64,000 nt of DNA from Pseudolabrys sp. (GTDB lineage Bacteria; Pseudomonadota; Alphaproteobacteria; Rhizobiales; Xanthobacteraceae), in the NCBI GenBank assembly GCA_019689975.1, contig JADGGK010000005.1, forward strand, positions 1 through 64,000, written 5' to 3'. Positions 19,570 to 37,910 of the stretch are shown in pieces; the stretch's first letter is position 1; every line of letters begins with the position of its first letter. A program made the position numbers and the translations under genes. The notes under the pieces were generated by a model. That model saw nothing but the letters and a program-made list of their open reading frames with translations. It ran no database searches and was not told the DNA's origin.

Positions 19570-21468
19570 ATGGGAAGGGGGGTTGCCATCCGCGCCGCGA
19601 CCTTGACGGCGGCGCTCGCGTTCATCATTCCGGCGCGCGCGCAGCAGCAGGCGCCGATCATTCTGCCGACCATCGCCGTCAGCCCGACGACGGTCCCGAC
19701 GCCCGTCGTCGAGCTTGCAAGCTCGGTCACCGTGCTGACCGCGGAGGATATCGCGCGCGCCCAACGCCGCACGCTCGCGGATCTGCTGACGACGGTCCCC
19801 GGCCTCAACGTGGTGCAGACCGGCACGCCCGGCTCGCAGACCTCGATCTTCATCCGCGGCACGAATTCCAATCACGTGAAGGTGCTGATCGACGGAATGG
19901 ACGTCAGCGACCCGAGCAATCCGACCGGCGGATTCGATTTCGGGCATCTGTTGACTCAGGACATCGAGCGCGTCGAGGTGCTGCGCGGACCGCAGAGCGG
20001 GCTTTACGGCGCCGATGCCATCGGCGGCGTCATCTCGATCACGACGAAGAAGGGATCCGGTCCTGCCAAGGCCACGGGCTATGTCGAGGGCGGATCCTTC
20101 GGCACCTTCAACCAGGCGGCGAGCGTGAGCGGCGCGCAGGGCCGCTTCGACTATGCCTTCAACGTCACGCATTTCCGCTACACCGACATGCCGGTGACGC
20201 CGGCCTATATGGTCCCGCCCGGCGGTCGCGCGATCGGCAATGCCTACGACAACTGGTCGACCTCGACGCGGCTCGGCGCGCAAGTGAACGAGACGCTGCG
20301 GTTCAATTTCATCGGCCGCTATACCGATGCGAAGCTGCTTTATTCGAACGACGATCCGAACGCCTTTCCCGGCGCCACATTCGCCGAGCAATCGACCTAC
20401 AGGGATCGCGACTTCCACGGTCGGCTGGAGGCGGTCGCAACCCTGCTCGACGGCCGTTTCGTCAACGTTTTCGGTGCCAATTACACCGACTACCGGCGCA
20501 GCAACAAGGATCCCGATCCCAACCCGCTCAACCGGTTCTTGGGCAGCCGCGACAAATACGACTGGCGCGGCAACCTCGTCCTCGCGCCCGGCCAGACCCT
20601 GGTCGCCGGCCTCGAGCGCGAGAACGACCGCGCGCACAGCGACCAGGTTTCCGCCAGCACCGGCAATGCCGCCGGCTATCTCGAACTGCAGTCGGAGGTT
20701 GCCAAGCGCTTCTTTTTCGTCGCCAACATCCGGCACGACATTCATGACGCGTTCGGCGGCCACACGACGTGGCGCATCGCGCCCGCGGTGCTCGTGCCCG
20801 GCACCGAGACCAAGCTCAAGGCGAGCTACGGCACCGGTTTCCGCGCGCCGAGCCTGTTCCAGCTCTACGGCGTCGGACCGTTCGGTTTTACCGGCAATCC
20901 CGGGCTGCAGCCGGAAACGAGCAAGGGCTACGACGTGGGCTTCGAACAGCCGCTCGGACCGCGCGCGCGCTTCGGCCTCACTTATTTCCGCAACGACATC
21001 GAAAATCTGATCGAGCTCAACGCGACCTTCACCTCGCTCGTCAATATCGGCAAGGCGGCGACCTATGGCGTGGAAGCGTTTGTCGCCCTCGACCTCGACG
21101 ACGCCCTAAGCGCGCGGCTCGACTATACGCACACCACAGCCAAGGACGCCGACACCGGCGAGGATCTGCTGCGCCGCCCGCGCGACAAATATTCGCTGAG
21201 CGCGGTCTGGCGCGCGACCGACCGGCTCACCGTCACCCCGAGCCTGCTCTATCTCGGCCGCTGGCGCGATATCGATCGCTCGACCTTCGTGTTTCGCGAG
21301 GCGGGCGACGTGGCGATCGTCAACCTTGCCGCCGACTATGCGCTCGACGACCGTGTCACTGTGTTCGTCCGCGCCGACAACCTGTTCAACAAGGTCTACG
21401 AGAACCCGCTCGGATGGATGCAGCCGGGATTCGCGATCTATGGCGGCGTGAAGATGGCGACGCGTTAA
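19570..21468 (+). CDS. btuB: TonB-dependent receptor, BtuB-like (probable vitamin B12 receptor)
   Basis: Plug domain DLLTTVPGLNVVQTG...RVEVLRGPQSGLYGADAIGGVISITTKKG; C-terminal beta strands; preceded by cobalamin riboswitch. Confidence 0.85.
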   Translation: MGRGVAIRAATLTAALAFIIPARAQQQAPIILPTIAVSPTTVPTPVVELASSVTVLTAEDIARAQRRTLADLLTTVPGLNVVQTGTPGSQTSIFIRGTNSNHVKVLIDGMDVSDPSNPTGGFDFGHLLTQDIERVEVLRGPQSGLYGADAIGGVISITTKKGSGPAKATGYVEGGSFGTFNQAASVSGAQGRFDYAFNVTHFRYTDMPVTPAYMVPPGGRAIGNAYDNWSTSTRLGAQVNETLRFNFIGRYTDAKLLYSNDDPNAFPGATFAEQSTYRDRDFHGRLEAVATLLDGRFVNVFGANYTDYRRSNKDPDPNPLNRFLGSRDKYDWRGNLVLAPGQTLVAGLERENDRAHSDQVSASTGNAAGYLELQSEVAKRFFFVANIRHDIHDAFGGHTTWRIAPAVLVPGTETKLKASYGTGFRAPSLFQLYGVGPFGFTGNPGLQPETSKGYDVGFEQPLGPRARFGLTYFRNDIENLIELNATFTSLVNIGKAATYGVEAFVALDLDDALSARLDYTHTTAKDADTGEDLLRRPRDKYSLSAVWRATDRLTVTPSLLYLGRWRDIDRSTFVFREAGDVAIVNLAADYALDDRVTVFVRADNLFNKVYENPLGWMQPGFAIYGGVKMATR

Positions 21469-21618
21469 GTCGCGATCGGTTGCAAGCCGCAATCGGTTGC
21501 GCATGGCGCCGGCACCGCGTCGCAAATTTTCCATTGCCGCCGGATTGGCCGCGGCATCCGGGCCGCTATGATCACCATGGTGACGCAGGGAGGCGGCGAC
21601 TCGGAGGGGAGGGCAGCG

Positions 21619-22038
21619 ATGCGCCGGCTGGCGCTGGTCATGGGCGTGGTGCTCGCAGGGTGCTCGAGCGACCTTGCGACATTTTCGGATCAATCCGAGC
21701 TTCGCGCGCGCTGGGAGGCGCAGAACGTCTATCCGCAGCACTACAAGGACGACCTGCTGGCCTATATGCGGGTCTATCTCAACAACCCGACCGGGGTGCG
21801 CGAGGCCGGAGTGACGCCGCCGCGATTGCGGCCGGTCGGACCGGCGGATCGCTACGTCGCCTGTGTGCGCTACAACGCGCGCGACAGCGACGGCAAATAT
21901 GGCGGCGTGAAAGAGGGCGCGGCCGTCTATGTCTCGGGCAAGCTCGACCAATTCATCGATCGGCCCCAGCAGGTGCGCGACATCTGCAAGGACGCAGCCT
22001 ATGCGCCATTCCCCGAGCTCGGCGGGCTCACGCGGTGA
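21619..22038 (+). CDS. Putative lipoprotein of unknown function
   Basis: MRRLALVMGVVLAGCSSD lipobox; 139 aa. Confidence 0.7.
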   Translation: MRRLALVMGVVLAGCSSDLATFSDQSELRARWEAQNVYPQHYKDDLLAYMRVYLNNPTGVREAGVTPPRLRPVGPADRYVACVRYNARDSDGKYGGVKEGAAVYVSGKLDQFIDRPQQVRDICKDAAYAPFPELGGLTR

Positions 22039-22144
22039 GCGCGGCGCGCGCCTTGCGCAGCGGATCGCGCCGCCCCGAGAGGTCGCGGCGGCGGCAGGGC
22101 AACACGGATGACGGGATCGGGAGGTCGGGCGCCCGCGGCGCCGG

Positions 22145-22348
22145 TCACTTGACCTTGAGATTCTCGGCGGATGTTCTTCCGCGATTCTCCACGAGCTCGT
22201 ACTGGATGGTCTGGCCTTCGCTCAGCGTCGTCAGGCCGGCGCGTTCAACCGCCGAAATATGCACGAAGACATCCTTGCCGCCTTCCTGGGGCTGGATGAA
22301 GCCGTAGCCCTTCGTCGGATTGAACCACTTCACGGTGCCTTGCGGCAT
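22145..22348 (-). CDS. Cold-shock protein (CspA family)
   Basis: MPQGTVKWFNPTKGYGFIQPQEGGKDVFVHISAVERAG; 67 aa. Confidence 0.96.
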   Translation of the reverse strand: MPQGTVKWFNPTKGYGFIQPQEGGKDVFVHISAVERAGLTTLSEGQTIQYELVENRGRTSAENLKVK

Positions 22349-22533
22349 GCGCTTTCTCCAAGGCAATTGCAACGCCGCCAGTCTGGCACAGTCCGCGGAG
22401 CCCGAAAAGCGACGGTAACCATTTTTACGGCCACGCCGGGGCCGAACGCCGGGTTGCGCGTAAACGCCTGGAATCCCTGCAAGACGCATTCCCGCACGAC
22501 ATGACGTCCGCGGCTCGGCCGGTGGCGCGGCGG

Positions 22534-22605
22534 TGCCGGGTGAGGGATTTGAACCCCCGACCAACGGTTTACAAAACCGCTGCTCTGCCGCTGAGCTAAC
22601 CCGGC
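22534..22605 (-). tRNA. tRNA-Thr (TGT anticodon)
   Basis: Reverse complement GCCGGGTTAGCTCAGCGGCAGAGCAGCGGTTTTGTAAACCGTTGGTCGGGGGTTCAAATCCCTCACCCGGCA folds as a cloverleaf. Confidence 0.93.
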
Positions 22606-22682
22606 TCGTCGCCTCGACGCGAGAGCTATCAGCGTCGCGGTTCGGCGACAAGCCGCGCTGGGCGCGTGGCGTCGCGAGCAGG

Positions 22683-22985
22683 TCAGCCCGCCGCGGTCAG
22701 TCGTTCGAGGACGTCGATCAGCCAGGCCGCCGCCTCCAGCACCGCCAGGCGCTGCGCGAGCCGACCGCGGCGGAAGGCTGCGTTGAGAAGCCGGAGCGAG
22801 CGCGTATAGGCGGGATGGGCGCGCGCGGCCTCGCCGAGGTTGGCAAGGCGGCGCATCAGTTCGGCACGGCGGGCCTCGAGCTCGTCATAACGCCGGCGGA
22901 ATGTCTTGGGCGGGCCTGCGCGCTCGGCGCTGTTCGATCGGGGCGGCGACACGGGTCGATGATCTCGTCTTGCTGGTCGGCCTGA
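22683..22985 (-). CDS. Small conserved-looking hypothetical protein (start uncertain)
   Basis: C-terminal part FRRRYDELEARRAELMRRLANLGEAARAHPAYTRSLRLLNAAFRRGRLAQRLAVLEAAAWLIDVLERL looks like a real helical protein; no clear start in the provided ORF (22683..23285). Confidence 0.5.
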   Translation of the reverse strand, partial: SGRPARRDHRPVSPPRSNSAERAGPPKTFRRRYDELEARRAELMRRLANLGEAARAHPAYTRSLRLLNAAFRRGRLAQRLAVLEAAAWLIDVLERLTAAG

Positions 22986-23136
22986 CGTTAACGCTAACGC
23001 ACGGCAGAGCGCCGTTACGCCGCGCGCGATCGCGCTGCGCAACGGCGCCGCGGTTAATGTTACCCTGCAAATGCCGGGCGGCTGGTGCAACTTCCGTGTA
23101 CAATGCGGCGTAGATTTGTCGCAGGGATTTCCGACG

Positions 23137-23547
23137 ATGCGCATTATTGCCGTTGCCTTCGTCTGGCTGCTGGCGGTCTCCGCCGGCGCGCGCACCGTCG
23201 TCGCCGCGGAGCTTTCCGTTCCTTTTGCCCGCCCGGCACCGCTCTTCGGATGGCCGATCGAACCGGTGGTGATCGTGGATGACAATCCCGGCGTGACGAC
23301 GCGCGCCTATTGGCTGCCGCCATGGGCCAACCGGCATTATTTCCCGGCAACGGGAGTCCGCCCCAGGCTCGGACGGCGTGAGGTCTTGTCGCTGCGCCGC
23401 CCGGTGCTCCCGCGCGCGGAGAGCTACTATCGAAGTTGGTCGACCTCTTCCGTCCTCACGCAGGAAATGCCGCCGTTGCAGGCGCCGCTTTATCCGGCCG
23501 AGCCCTTGCCGCAGCGAGGCGCGCCGCGGCCGCCGGCGCAGCCGTGA
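23137..23547 (+). CDS. Secreted hypothetical protein
   Basis: Signal-like MRIIAVAFVWLLAVSAGARTVVAAE; Pro/aromatic-rich mature region. Confidence 0.6.
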   Translation: MRIIAVAFVWLLAVSAGARTVVAAELSVPFARPAPLFGWPIEPVVIVDDNPGVTTRAYWLPPWANRHYFPATGVRPRLGRREVLSLRRPVLPRAESYYRSWSTSSVLTQEMPPLQAPLYPAEPLPQRGAPRPPAQP

Positions 23548-23557
23548 GCAGGCCATC

Positions 23558-23797
23558 ATGATGCGTTACCTCCGTCTCCCCGCATTCGTTGCGTTCGCTG
23601 TCCTCGTGCTGTCCGCGGGTGCGGAGGCGCACGGGTGTCGCGGCGCGGGCATTCGGCCGCTCTGGCGGGAAATTCCCGCCGAGCAGATCGCGCCCAATGT
23701 CTATATCGTTCACGCGCCGGCGGGCCCGCGCCGGTTTCCCTATGCCGGCCGACGCGCCTATCAGCCTCCCTGGTGGACCCGGTACTGGTCGTGGTGA
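23558..23797 (+). CDS. Small secreted hypothetical protein
   Basis: Signal-like MMRYLRLPAFVAFAVLVLSAGAEAHG; starts 10 nt after the preceding stop. Confidence 0.55.
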   Translation: MMRYLRLPAFVAFAVLVLSAGAEAHGCRGAGIRPLWREIPAEQIAPNVYIVHAPAGPRRFPYAGRRAYQPPWWTRYWSW

Positions 23798-23875
23798 GCG
23801 TCCGCTCCCGCCGCGTGTTGCGTTGGAGCGTGACCAGATCCGGTGCCTGGCGCGCGCGGCCGCTTCCTCCGCGCG

Positions 23876-24700
23876 TCAGTCCGACCCGGGCGGCGCGAGC
23901 CGTCGGCTTGCGACATAGAGCGAAAGCGCCGCGGCGTTCGAAACGTTGAGGCTCTTGATCGTGCCCGGCAGGTCGATGCGCGCGAGGAGATCGCAGGTCG
24001 CCTTCGTCAATTGGCGAAGCCCTTTGCCCTCGGCGCCGAGCACCAGGGCGAGCGCGGGCCGCAATGCGGCCGCGGCGAGATCGATCCCGCCCGAACCGTC
24101 GAGGCCCACGAGCTGGAAGCCGTGCGTCCTCAGGGTCTCCATGCCGCGCGCGAGATTGCGCACGCTCACGAGCGGTACGCATTCGAGCGCACCCGAGGCG
24201 GCCTTCGCGAGCGCGCCGGTGGCCTCAGGACTGTGCCGCGCGGTGGTGACGACCGCTTTGGCGGCAAAGGCGGCTGCCGAGCGGAGGATCGCGCCGACAT
24301 TGTGCGGGTCGGTGATCTGGTCGAGCACGAGGACGAGGCCCGGAGGCTGCAATTCCGCAATGTCCGGCGCCGGCAACGGCTCGGCTTCCGCGAGCAGGCC
24401 TTGATGGACCGCATCGGGACCGAGCCTTGCATCGATCGCCTCGGGACGTACCACGCTCGGCGTCACCGGCAGCGCCACGCCCTCGCCGGTGAGCCGGCGC
24501 AAGGCATTCTCCGTCGTCCAGAGCTTCAATATGCGCCGGCGCGGATTGGCAAGCGCCGCCTTGACGGTATGCCAGCCGTAAAGGACCGCGGGCGGATCGG
24601 CCTGCGTCGCGCCCGCGGAGCGGCCTCGGCGAGCGGCGGGGTTCGCCGGTCGGGGATTGCGGCGCGCCGGCTTCGCGCGGTGCGAGGATCTGCGGACCAT
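23876..24700 (-). CDS. rlmB: 23S rRNA (guanosine-2'-O-)-methyltransferase RlmB / SpoU family
   Basis: LYGWHTVKAALANPRRRI, LVLDQITDPHNVGAILRSAAAF, LVLGAEGKGLRQLTKATCDLLARIDLPGTIKSLNVSNAAALSLY. Confidence 0.94.
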   Translation of the reverse strand: MVRRSSHRAKPARRNPRPANPAARRGRSAGATQADPPAVLYGWHTVKAALANPRRRILKLWTTENALRRLTGEGVALPVTPSVVRPEAIDARLGPDAVHQGLLAEAEPLPAPDIAELQPPGLVLVLDQITDPHNVGAILRSAAAFAAKAVVTTARHSPEATGALAKAASGALECVPLVSVRNLARGMETLRTHGFQLVGLDGSGGIDLAAAALRPALALVLGAEGKGLRQLTKATCDLLARIDLPGTIKSLNVSNAAALSLYVASRRLAPPGSD

Positions 24701-24761
24701 CGTGCCGTGGTATCTCCCGCCGCCCGGCTTTGGCAAACCGGGCCCGTGTGCTCGTGCTCCA

Positions 24762-24790
24762 TTGACTTCGCGCGGAGGGACCACCATAAA
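24762..24790 (+). promoter_or_regulatory. Putative promoter of tRNA-Tyr/tRNA-Gly
   Basis: TTGACT (24762-24767), 17-bp spacer, CATAAA (24785-24790); about 63 bp upstream of tRNA-Tyr. Confidence 0.55.
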
Positions 24791-24852
24791 ACCGGCCGAC
24801 CCCGAAAGCCGAGCCGTTGCGTTCCGTGCCGACAGCAGCCTGCTTTCGTCGG

Positions 24853-24938
24853 GGGAGAGTGTCCCGAGCGGCAAAGGGGGCGGACTGTAAATCCGCTGGC
24901 TTACGCCTTCGTAGGTTCGAGTCCTACCTCTCCCACCA
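24853..24938 (+). tRNA. tRNA-Tyr (GTA anticodon)
   Basis: GGGAGAGTGTCCCGAGCGGC...GGACTGTAAATCC...GTAGGTTCGAGTCCTACCTCTCCCACCA, long variable arm, encoded CCA. Confidence 0.95.
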
Positions 24939-25017
24939 GGGAGCGGCTTGAGCTATCAGTAGGCCGGAACCGCCGGTCCCTTGCCGGCCAGGCCGGTGTG
25001 GAACGGCCGACGCGGGT

Positions 25018-25091
25018 GCGGGTGTAGCTCAATGGTAGAGCAACAGCCTTCCAAGCTGATGACGAGGGTTCGATTCCCTTCACCCGCTCCA
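25018..25091 (+). tRNA. tRNA-Gly (TCC anticodon)
   Basis: GCGGGTGTAGCTCAATGGTAGAGCAACAGCCTTCCAAGCTGATGACGAGGGTTCGATTCCCTTCACCCGCTCCA. Confidence 0.96.
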
Positions 25092-25316
25092 GCCTGACCT
25101 TGGCGCGGCCGCAAGACGACCGCCACGGCGCGGCGTTCTGCGTGCACCTCCCAGCGCGGCGATCGGCTCCCGGTGGCGAGCGACGCGGGCAGGTTTGGCG
25201 CGCTGCGCGACGAAACGCGCCCTCGGGCCGGCATCGGCCGCGCTATTGCAATGGCCGCAGGTATCATGCATCAAGCAAGCCCGGATCGGTCGCGGGCGGC
25301 CTGCGTCCGTCTTCGC

Positions 25317-25392
25317 AGGAGTGTAGCTCAATGGCTAGAGCACCGGTCTCCAAAACCGGGGGTTGGGGGTTCGAGTCCCTCCACTCCTGCCA
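25317..25392 (+). tRNA. tRNA-Trp (CCA anticodon)
   Basis: AGGAGTGTAGCTCAATGGCTAGAGCACCGGTCTCCAAAACCGGGGGTTGGGGGTTCGAGTCCCTCCACTCCTGCCA. Confidence 0.96.
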
Positions 25393-25615
25393 GCGCGATG
25401 CGCCAGGGCAATGAGCCGCGACAGGTCCTGCGCCGCGGCGGACGCGGGAACTGTCGTCCTTGACGTCTGGGCGGGGCCGCTATAGGTAACTGGCCTCGCC
25501 CGCGGCCCGGGGAACGGATTTCCGCGGCGATCGGCAAACCCCCAAAAAAAGAGGGTCTGGCGGCTGCATCGCGGAAGGATGCGGTGCGCGGAGTTCAACC
25601 CTTGGATCGGCGGAC

Positions 25616-25813
25616 GTGGCGAAGGTCAACCCGTTCAAGTTCCTACAAGAGGTGCGCGAGGAAACCCGCAAGGTCACTTGGCCGTCGCGGCGTGAAACCG
25701 CGATCACCACCGCGATGGTGTTCGTCATGGTCGCGATCGCCGCGGTCTTCTTTCTCGTCGCCGATCAATTGATCCGCATTGCCGTCACGTTCATTCTCGG
25801 TATCGCGGGCTGA
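25616..25813 (+). CDS. secE: Preprotein translocase subunit SecE
   Basis: [24 protein letters not shown]...; directly before nusG. Confidence 0.97.
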   Translation: MAKVNPFKFLQEVREETRKVTWPSRRETAITTAMVFVMVAIAAVFFLVADQLIRIAVTFILGIAG

Positions 25814-25827
25814 AGGCTGGACATGCC

Positions 25828-26388
25828 ATGAGCGACACATCAGCGACCGCCACGAACCGGCCGAAGCGCTGGTACATCGTGCACGCTTATTCCAACTTCG
25901 AGAACAAGGTTGCCGAATCGATCCGCGAGCAGGCGCGGCAGCGCGGTCTTTCCGATCATTTCGAAGAGATCATGGTACCGAAGGAAAAGGTGACGGAAGT
26001 GCGTCGCGGCCGCAAAGTCGAGGCGGAGCGCAAGTTCTTCCCCGGTTATGTGCTGGTGAAGATGGATCTGACCGACGAGGTCTACCACCTCATCAAGAAT
26101 ACGCCGAAAGTGACGGGCTTTCTCGGTACCGACAAGAAACCGATGCCGATATCGGACGCCGAAGCCGAGCGCATTCTGCAGCAGGTGCAGGAGGGCATCG
26201 AAAGGCCGAAACCATCGGTATCGTTCGAGGTGGGCGAGCAGGTGCGCGTCGCCGACGGTCCGTTCGCCTCCTTCAACGGGGTGGTGGAGGAGGTCGACGA
26301 TGCCCGCTCGCGCGTGAAGGTGGCGGTGTCGATCTTCGGCCGTGCCACTCCCGTCGAACTGGAGTTCGGACAGGTGGAGAAGCTATAA
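25828..26388 (+). CDS. nusG: Transcription termination/antitermination protein NusG
   Basis: [33 protein letters not shown] region [14 protein letters not shown]. Confidence 0.98.
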   Translation: MSDTSATATNRPKRWYIVHAYSNFENKVAESIREQARQRGLSDHFEEIMVPKEKVTEVRRGRKVEAERKFFPGYVLVKMDLTDEVYHLIKNTPKVTGFLGTDKKPMPISDAEAERILQQVQEGIERPKPSVSFEVGEQVRVADGPFASFNGVVEEVDDARSRVKVAVSIFGRATPVELEFGQVEKL

Positions 26389-26432
26389 GACGATGCCCCA
26401 TCCGCCGGCTTGCGGGGCGAGCCGGCGCGCCA

Positions 26433-26477
26433 CGTGGGAGGTGAGGCGGTTGCCAGCCGTCAATCATCCGCACCACG
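26433..26477 (+). promoter_or_regulatory. Candidate L1-binding mRNA leader (rRNA-mimic) upstream of rplK
   Basis: CGTGGGAGGTGA...CACCACG with CGTGG/CCACG closing stem, resembling the GTGGGAG...CCAC L1-stalk sequence of 23S rRNA. Confidence 0.45.
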
Positions 26478-26492
26478 GACCTGAAACAAGAC

Positions 26493-26514
26493 GGGCCGGC
26501 ATGCCGGCCCTTTT
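26493..26514 (+). terminator. Terminator-like hairpin between nusG and rplK
   Basis: Perfect palindrome gggccggcatgccggccc (26493-26510) followed by TTTT. Confidence 0.55.
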
Positions 26515-26526
26515 GCAGGAGCAGAC

Positions 26527-26955
26527 ATGGCAAAGAAAGTCACCGGTTTCCTCAAATTGCAGGTGCCGGCGGGGAGCGCCAATCCTTCGCCGCCGATCGG
26601 GCCTGCGCTCGGCCAGCGCGGGCTCAACATCATGGAGTTCTGCAAGGCGTTCAACGCGCAGACCCAGAAGATGGAAAAAGGCATTCCCATCCCGGTCATC
26701 ATTACCACCTATCAGGATCGTTCCTTCACGTTCGAACTGAAGACGCCGCCGGTGTCCTATTTCTTGAAGAAGGCGGCAAAGCTCGAGAGCGGCTCGAAGA
26801 CTCCCGGCCGCGACCAGGTCGGTTCGGTGACGAAAGCGCAGGTACGCGAGATCGCCGAGCAGAAGATGAAAGATCTCAACTGCGACACGATCGAAGCCGC
26901 CATGAAGATGGTCGAAGGCTCCGCCCGCTCCATGGGCATTTCGGTGAGGGAGTAG
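26527..26955 (+). CDS. rplK: 50S ribosomal protein L11
   Basis: [40 protein letters not shown]. Confidence 0.98.
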   Translation: MAKKVTGFLKLQVPAGSANPSPPIGPALGQRGLNIMEFCKAFNAQTQKMEKGIPIPVIITTYQDRSFTFELKTPPVSYFLKKAAKLESGSKTPGRDQVGSVTKAQVREIAEQKMKDLNCDTIEAAMKMVEGSARSMGISVRE

Positions 26956-26960
26956 CGGCG

Positions 26961-27668
<708 letters not shown>

Positions 27669-27887
27669 CGGCCGTTTCGTGCCGAATCCCGCGGAACTCG
27701 TGCACGCAGGGCCTTGGCAAGGCCGCACGGAGGAGTTAAATGAAGCAGTCGGCGTGTCGACCCGTTTGTCGGCGCGCTTGCGTGCGCCCTTACTCAACTG
27801 ACGAAACGGTGGTTGCAACGACCCTTTGGATTTGCCGCCAGGGCTTCTGAAAGGGTGAGCGGGCACTGTTTTTCCGGTGAGGGCGTG

Positions 27888-27975
27888 CGACCTGTCCGAG
27901 ACTGCCGGCGCCGAGGCCTGTTGCGGGCCGAGGCTTAATCCCGAACCGGGGCCAGCATAGACGGGGATTCCGATC
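27888..27975 (+). ncRNA. Probable ribosomal protein L10 leader-like element
   Basis: ACCTGTCCGAGACTGCCGGCG...GGCTTAATCCCG...CCAGCATAGACGGGGATT upstream of rplJL, resembling L10-leader motifs. Confidence 0.5.
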
Positions 27976-28183
27976 CAGGTTCGCGCATGCCCGCGGGCGG
28001 CGCCAAGTTGGTTCGAACCTCGGAGACCGGAGGCGGTTCGCCGCACCGGGGGCAGGCTTCGTCACTGCGTCATCTGGCCGGACGGCTTCGCGAGGAGCGC
28101 GGAACGGGAGGATGGCGTGTCGCAAACCGGCGGCTGCGTCGCGACAGCGAGGTCGGCCGTCAGACCAGTAAAGAGCCAGGCCA

Positions 28184-28702
28184 GTGGATCGAGCGGCGAA
28201 ACAGGAATTCATCACCGAACTGAACGGCGTCTTCAAAGCCGCGAATGTGGTGGTGGTGGCGCACTATTCCGGTCTCACGGTCGCCCAGATGCAGACGCTG
28301 CGCAGGCAGATGAAGCAGGCTGGCGCTGCCGTCAAGGTCGCGAAAAACCGCCTCGCCAAGATCGCGCTCAAGGACACCGATGCCGAGGCCATCGCGCCGC
28401 TGCTGAAGGGTCCGACCGTGCTTGCCTTCTCGGGCGATCCGGTTGCGGCGCCCAAGGTGGCGGTCGACTTCGCCAAGACGAACGAGCAGTTCGTCATTCT
28501 CGGCGGGGCGATGGGCAAGGCGCCGCTCGACGTGAACGGGGTGAAGGCGCTTGCCTCCCTGCCGTCGCTCGACGAGCTGCGCGCCAAGATCATCGGTCTC
28601 GTCAAGGCGCCGGCCACCAAGCTTGCGCAGCTTGCCAACGCGCCCGCCGCCAAGGTGGCGCGCGTCATCCAGGCCTATGCCGCCAAAGGCGAGGCGGCCT
28701 GA
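28184..28702 (+). CDS. rplJ: 50S ribosomal protein L10
   Basis: [36 protein letters not shown] (GTG start). Confidence 0.97.
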   Translation: MDRAAKQEFITELNGVFKAANVVVVAHYSGLTVAQMQTLRRQMKQAGAAVKVAKNRLAKIALKDTDAEAIAPLLKGPTVLAFSGDPVAAPKVAVDFAKTNEQFVILGGAMGKAPLDVNGVKALASLPSLDELRAKIIGLVKAPATKLAQLANAPAAKVARVIQAYAAKGEAA

Positions 28703-28748
28703 GGCCTGCCGCATGTGCCTGGTTCGAATCGACCATAGGAACTGAACA

Positions 28749-29132
28749 ATGGCTGACCTGCAGAAGATCGTTGACGAATTGTCCGGCCTGACCGTCCTCG
28801 AAGCGGCGGACCTCGCCAAGATGCTGGAAGAGAAATGGGGGGTCACGGCCGCCGCCGCGGTTGCGGTCGCGGCGGGTCCGGCCGCCGCGCCCGGCGGCGC
28901 GGCTGCGCCGGCGGAGGAGAAGACCGAGTTCACGGTCGTGCTCGCGAGCGCCGGGGAGAAGAAGATCGAGGTCATCAAGGAGGTCCGCGCCATTACCGGT
29001 CTTGGCCTGAAGGAAGCCAAGGACCTGGTCGAGGGTGCGCCGAAGACGGTCAAGGAAGGCGTTGCCAAGGACGAGGCGGCCAAGATCAAGGCCGCGCTCG
29101 AAAAGGTTGGCGCCAAGGTTGAGCTTAAGTGA
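28749..29132 (+). CDS. rplL: 50S ribosomal protein L7/L12
   Basis: [47 protein letters not shown]. Confidence 0.98.
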   Translation: MADLQKIVDELSGLTVLEAADLAKMLEEKWGVTAAAAVAVAAGPAAAPGGAAAPAEEKTEFTVVLASAGEKKIEVIKEVRAITGLGLKEAKDLVEGAPKTVKEGVAKDEAAKIKAALEKVGAKVELK

Positions 29133-29489
29133 GCGAAGCCTATTTAACCCAATCCCCGCCTCGCGCCGCGGCGCGCGAAGCGGGGAGCGGGGCGGTCGCC
29201 CGGTCGTGCGTCCCGCGCGGAGCGCGGGCGGAGGCGGGCGAGCAAACAACTCCCGGGACGTCGCCCCGGGAGAGCGGACAGGAGGCATGAGGTGATCGTT
29301 AGATCCGGCCCGCAGGCATCGCCAGGCGATCCGGTTCGATCACGAAAGGTGTGAAACGTGCGGCGGTTCGGGCCCACCCGAATCACATAGAAACGGACAG
29401 TACCGACGCCTGTCCCGATGGTCGCGATGATGGCGGCCGTCCGGAGAGGCGCTAGCGCTGCCCGCCACAATCGAATCGAGAGAGAGACG

Positions 29490-33614
<4,125 letters not shown>

Positions 33615-33710
33615 TCAGAGGACGGTTGACGCACGACAGAGGGCGGTAACAACAGCGGCGACAACGGGTCGTCCGTGGTCCGTCATTTGCCGTCGGAAGC
33701 GGAGAATGCG

Positions 33711-37910
<4,200 letters not shown>

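Noticed and set aside
20769-22307. 512-aa + strand ORF overlapping btuB, a lipoprotein gene and cspA
   Set aside because: Out of frame with three well-supported genes and highly Arg-rich; not coding.
25460-25486. TTGACG-15-TATAGG upstream of secE as a promoter
   Set aside because: Spacer is only 15 bp, so not listed as a feature; could still be a weak promoter if a TSS is mapped nearby.
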